Part shown: piece after piece, positions 60,901-64,000 of the stretch
Position numbering within the stretch: position 1 is the first letter of the stretch
Layout of the letters: each line of letters opens with the position of its first letter
Assembly (NCBI RefSeq): GCF_051014685.1
Contig: NW_027479058.1
Coordinates: 1-64,000, forward strand
Source of the DNA: Ptiloglossa arizonensis
Taxonomy: Eukaryota; Arthropoda; Insecta; Hymenoptera; Colletidae
Direction: 5' to 3'
DNA length: 64,000 nucleotides
Made by a program: the position numbers and the translations under genes
The notes under the pieces: generated by a model
What the model was told of the DNA's origin: nothing
Databases searched by the model: none
The model's input: the letters and a program-made list of their open reading frames with translations, nothing else

Positions 60901-62633
60901 GTCGGGGGAGTTTCTACTTTCAGATGCAACAGAAATTTTGCGGATTGGTCAATCCGTTCGCGAGATATGGCAGTTTGGAGGTAAGAAACGCTCGAGAAAC
61001 TCAAAATTTTCGCAGTTCTGATGCTCGACAAGCATAACTAGAACGGCCTAGGGGAAAAGTACGCATACCGTTGCAATCGGGCGAGTTTCTACTTTCAGAT
61101 GCAACAGAAATTTTGCGGATTGGTCAATCCGTTCGCGAGATATGGCAGTTTGGAGGTAAGAAACGCTTGAGAAACTCAAAATTTTCACAGTTCTGATGAT
61201 CGAAACGAATAACTAGAACGGCCTAGGGGAAAAGTACGCATACCGTTGTAATCGGGCGAGTTTCTACTTTCAGGTGCAACAGAAATTTTGCGGATTGGTC
61301 AATCCGTTCGCGAGATATGGCAGTTTGGAAGTAAGAAACGCTTGAGAAACTCAAAATTTTCGCAGTTCTGATGCTCGAAACGAATAACTAGAACGGCCTA
61401 GGGGAAAAGTACGCATACCGTTGCAATCGGGCGAGTTTCTACTTTCAGATGCAACAGAAATTTTGCGGATTGGTCAATCCGTTCGCGAGATATGGCAGTT
61501 TGGAGGTAAGAAACGCTTGAGAAACTCAAAATTTTCACAGTTCTGATGATCGAAACGAATAACTAGAACGGCCTAGGGGAAAAGTACGCATACCGTTGTA
61601 ATCGGGCGAGTTTCTACTTTCAGATGCAACAGAAATTTTGCGGATTGGTCAATCCGTTCGCGAGATGTGGCAGTTTGGAGGTAAGCAACGCTTGAAAAAC
61701 TCACAATTTTCGCAGTTCTGTTGCTCGAAACGAATAACTAGAACGGGCTAGGGGAAAAGTACGCATACCGTTGTAATCGGGCGAGTTTCTACCTTCAGAT
61801 GCAACAGAAATTTTGCGGATTGGTCAATCCGTTCGCGAGATATGGCAGTTTGGAAGTAAGACTCGCTTGAGAAACTCAAAATTTTCGCAGTTCTGATGCT
61901 CGAAACGAATAACTAGAACGGCCTAGGGGAAAAGTACGCATACCGTTTCAATCGGGCGAGTTTCTACTTTCAGATGCAACAGAAATTTTGCGGATTGGTC
62001 AATCCGTTCGCGAGATATGGCAGTTTGGAGGTAAGAAACGCTCGAGAAACTCAAAATTTTCGCAGTTCTCATGCTCGACAAGCATAACTAGAACGGCCCA
62101 GGGGAAAAGTACGCACACCGTTGTAATCGGCCGAGTTTCTACCTTCAGATGCAACAGAAATTTTGCGGATTGGTCAATCCGTTCGCGAGATATGGCAGTT
62201 TGGATGTAAGACTCGCTTGAGAAACTCAAAATTTTCGCAGTTCTGATGCTCGAAACGAATAACTAGAACGGCCTAGGGGAAAAGTACGCATACCGTTTCA
62301 ATCGGGCGAGTTTCTACTTTCAGATGCAACAGAAATTTTGCGGATTGGTCAATCCGTTCGCGAGATATGGCAGTTTGGAGGTAAGAAACGCTTGAGAAAC
62401 TCAAAATTTTCGCAGTTCTGATGCTCGACAAGCATAACTAGAACGGCCTAGGGGAAAAGTACGCACAACGTTGTAATCGGGCGAGTTTCTACTTTCAGAT
62501 GCAACAGAAATTTTGCGGATTGGTCAATCCGTTCGCGAGATATGGCAGTTTGGAGGTAAGAAACGCTTGAGAAACTCAAAATTTTCGCAGTTCTGATGCT
62601 CGACAAGCATAACTAGAACGGCCTAGGGGAAAA
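57908..62633 (+). repeat. Block H, 27-mer HOR copy H1
   Basis: Twenty-seven monomers in 4,726 bp, the extra base lying in the GCGCCGAG monomer near 58,538. Markers: CACAACG, CATACAG with GCGAATTTC, GGCGACTTTC, CATATCG with AACCAGAACG, CACAGTGATG, GATATGTCAG and GCAAATTGG. It holds two internal 350-bp tandem duplications: TTTCTGATG plus GCATCAG monomers (59,877 and 60,227), and a TTTTCACAG-containing pair (61,181 and 61,531). Confidence 0.9.
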
Positions 62634-64000
62634 GTACGCACAACGTTGTAATCGGGCGAGTTTCTACTTTCAGATGCAACAGAAATTTTGCGGATTGGTC
62701 AATCCGTTCGCGAGATATGGCAGTTTGGAGGTAAGCAACGCTTGAGAAACTCAAAATTTTCGCAGTTCTGTTGCTCGAAACGAATAACTAGAACGGGCTA
62801 GGGGAAAAGTACGCATACAGTTGTAATCGGGCGAATTTCTACTTTCAGATGCAACAGAAATTTTGCGGATTGGTCAATCCGTTCGCGAGATATGCCAGTT
62901 TGGATGTAAGAAACGCTCGAGAAACTCAAAATTTTCGCAGTTCTGATGCTCGAAACGAATAACTAGAACGGCCTAGGGGAAAAGTACGCACACCGTTGTA
63001 ATCGGGCGACTTTCTACTTTCAGATGCAACAGAAATTTTGCGGATTGGTCAATCCGTTCGCGAGATATGGCAGTTTGGAGGTAAGAAACGCTTGAGAAAC
63101 TCAAAATTTTCACAGTTCTGATGCTCGAAACGAATAACTAGAACGGCCTAGGGGAAAAGTACGCATATCGTTGTAATCGGGCGAGTTTCTACTTTCAGAT
63201 GCAACAGAAATTTTGCGGATTGGTCAATCCGTTCGCGAGTTATGGCAGTTTGGAGGTAAGAAACGCGCCGAGAAACTCAAAATTTTCGCAGTTCTGATGC
63301 TCGAAACGAATAACCAGAACGGCCTAGGGGAAAAGTACGCACAGTGATGTAATCGGGCGAGTTTCTACTTTCAGATGCAACAGAAATTTTGCGGATTGAT
63401 CAATCCGTTCGCGAGATATGGCAGTTTGGAAGTAAGAAACGCTTGAGAAACTCAAAATTTTCGCAGTTCTGATGCTCGAAACGAATAACTAGAACGGCCT
63501 AGGGGAAAAGTACGCAAAGTGTTGTAGTCGGGGGAGTTTCTACTTTCAGATGCAACAGAAATTTTGCGGATTGGTCAATCCGTTCGCGAGATATGTCAGT
63601 TTGGAGGTAAGAAACGCTCGAGAAACTCAAAATTTTCGCAGTTCTGATGCTCGACAAGCATAACTAGAACGGCCTAGGGGAAAAGTACGCACACCGCTGT
63701 AATCGGGCGAGTTTCTACTTTCACATGCAACAGAAATTTTGCAAATTGGTCAATCCGTTCCCGAGATATGGCAGTTTGCATGTAAGCAACGCTTGAAAAA
63801 CTCAAAATTTTCGCAGTTCTGTTGCTCGAAACGAATAACTAGAACGGGCTAGGGGAAAAGTACGCATACCGTTGTAATCGGGCGAGTTTCTACTTTCAGA
63901 TGCAACAGAAATTTTGCGGATTGGTCAATCCGTTCGCGAGATATGGCAGTTTGGAAGTAAGACTCGCTTGAGAAACTCAAAATTTTCGCAGTTCTGATGC
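62634..64000 (+). repeat. Block H, 27-mer HOR copy H2, cut by the window edge
   Basis: The first 1,367 bp of a second 27-mer copy, at an offset of 4,726 bp from H1. It carries CATACAG, GGCGACTTTC, CATATCG, GCGCCGAG, GATATGTCAG and GCAAATTGG in order. The only difference I noticed is GATATGCCAG near 62,891 against GATATGGCAG in H1. The array clearly continues beyond base 64,000. Confidence 0.9.

Larger units (their letters stand above)
1..64000 (+). repeat. 175-bp tandem satellite array, about 366 monomers
   Basis: Successive copies of an invariant GTAC-containing anchor lie 175 bp apart from the first to the last base (for example 171, 346, 521). All copies are in one orientation and no non-satellite sequence interrupts them. 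The unit contains, in order, the GTAC anchor, a TAATCGGGCG segment, a dyad around GGATTGGTCAATCC, TTCGCGAGATATGGCAG, an AAAATTTTCGCAG segment, GAATAACTAGAACG and CCTAGGGG. Consensus GC is about 44% (77 of 175). The length is near one nucleosome repeat, which is common for centromeric satellites. Eukaryotic origin and a (peri)centromeric location are inferred from array size and HOR structure; nothing in the sequence identifies the species. Confidence 0.98.

Noticed and set aside
61999..62229. Minus-strand frame overlapping a plus-strand frame at 61,988-62,209
   Set aside because: Two overlapping antisense frames on satellite monomers, with no start context and no similarity to a known protein.
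1..64000. CRISPR array
   Set aside because: The repeat is contiguous with no unique spacers between copies, the unit is 175 bp, and no cas-like gene is present.
1..64000. Primate alpha satellite or another named family
   Set aside because: The length is 175 rather than 171 bp, and I recognise no alpha-satellite sequence. I could not match it to any named satellite from memory, so no family name is given.
1..64000. tRNA, rRNA or snRNA genes hidden in the repeat
   Set aside because: No cloverleaf, box A/B pair or rRNA-like stretch was seen in the consensus on either strand. The dyad is too short to be part of such a gene.

Overview
The whole 64 kb window is one uninterrupted tandem satellite array. 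The basic unit is a 175-bp monomer, about 366 copies, all head-to-tail in the same orientation. I found no gene, RNA gene, transposon, simple repeat or unique sequence anywhere. An array this long with layered higher-order repeats (HORs) points to a eukaryotic chromosome, most likely centromeric or pericentromeric heterochromatin. I do not recognise the monomer family, so I cannot name the lineage. The consensus monomer is about 44% GC and carries 13 CpG dinucleotides, about 1.6 times the number expected from its base composition. This argues against long-term CpG decay.

The monomer is phased here on an invariant GTAC (monomer position 1). Diagnostic variants make monomers distinguishable and expose HORs of different length laid end to end. 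Block A (1-20,463) is a giant HOR with copies of 43, 50 and 24+ monomers; its internal modules are 4-6, 9 and 14 monomers. Block B (20,639-25,534) is two copies of a 14-mer. Block C (25,535-28,815, 31,310-38,663, 43,907-44,957) is an almost perfectly homogenised 11-mer of 1,926 bp. Block D (28,862-31,309 and 38,664-43,906) is rearranged B-type 14-mer material interleaved with C. Block E (44,958-47,407) is a 9-mer containing a 350-bp dimer. Block F (47,408-54,757) is two copies of a 21-mer, exactly 3,675 bp apart. Block G (54,758-57,907) is a 13-mer of 2,275 bp. Block H (57,908-64,000) is a 27-mer of 4,726 bp whose second copy runs off the window.

The blocks read as successive rounds of unequal exchange and segmental amplification. 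New monomer variants appear from left to right, and neighbouring HORs share terminal monomers. Several junctions are chimeric monomers formed by in-register recombination. Nearly every deviation from a multiple of 175 bp traces to an identified 1-bp indel. Inside the monomer the most notable signals are a 7-bp dyad with a 2-nt spacer, which becomes a perfect 16-bp palindrome in one HOR-specific variant, and two weak 7-of-9 matches to the CENP-B box core. The short open frames in the window are by-products of the repeat and do not look like genes.
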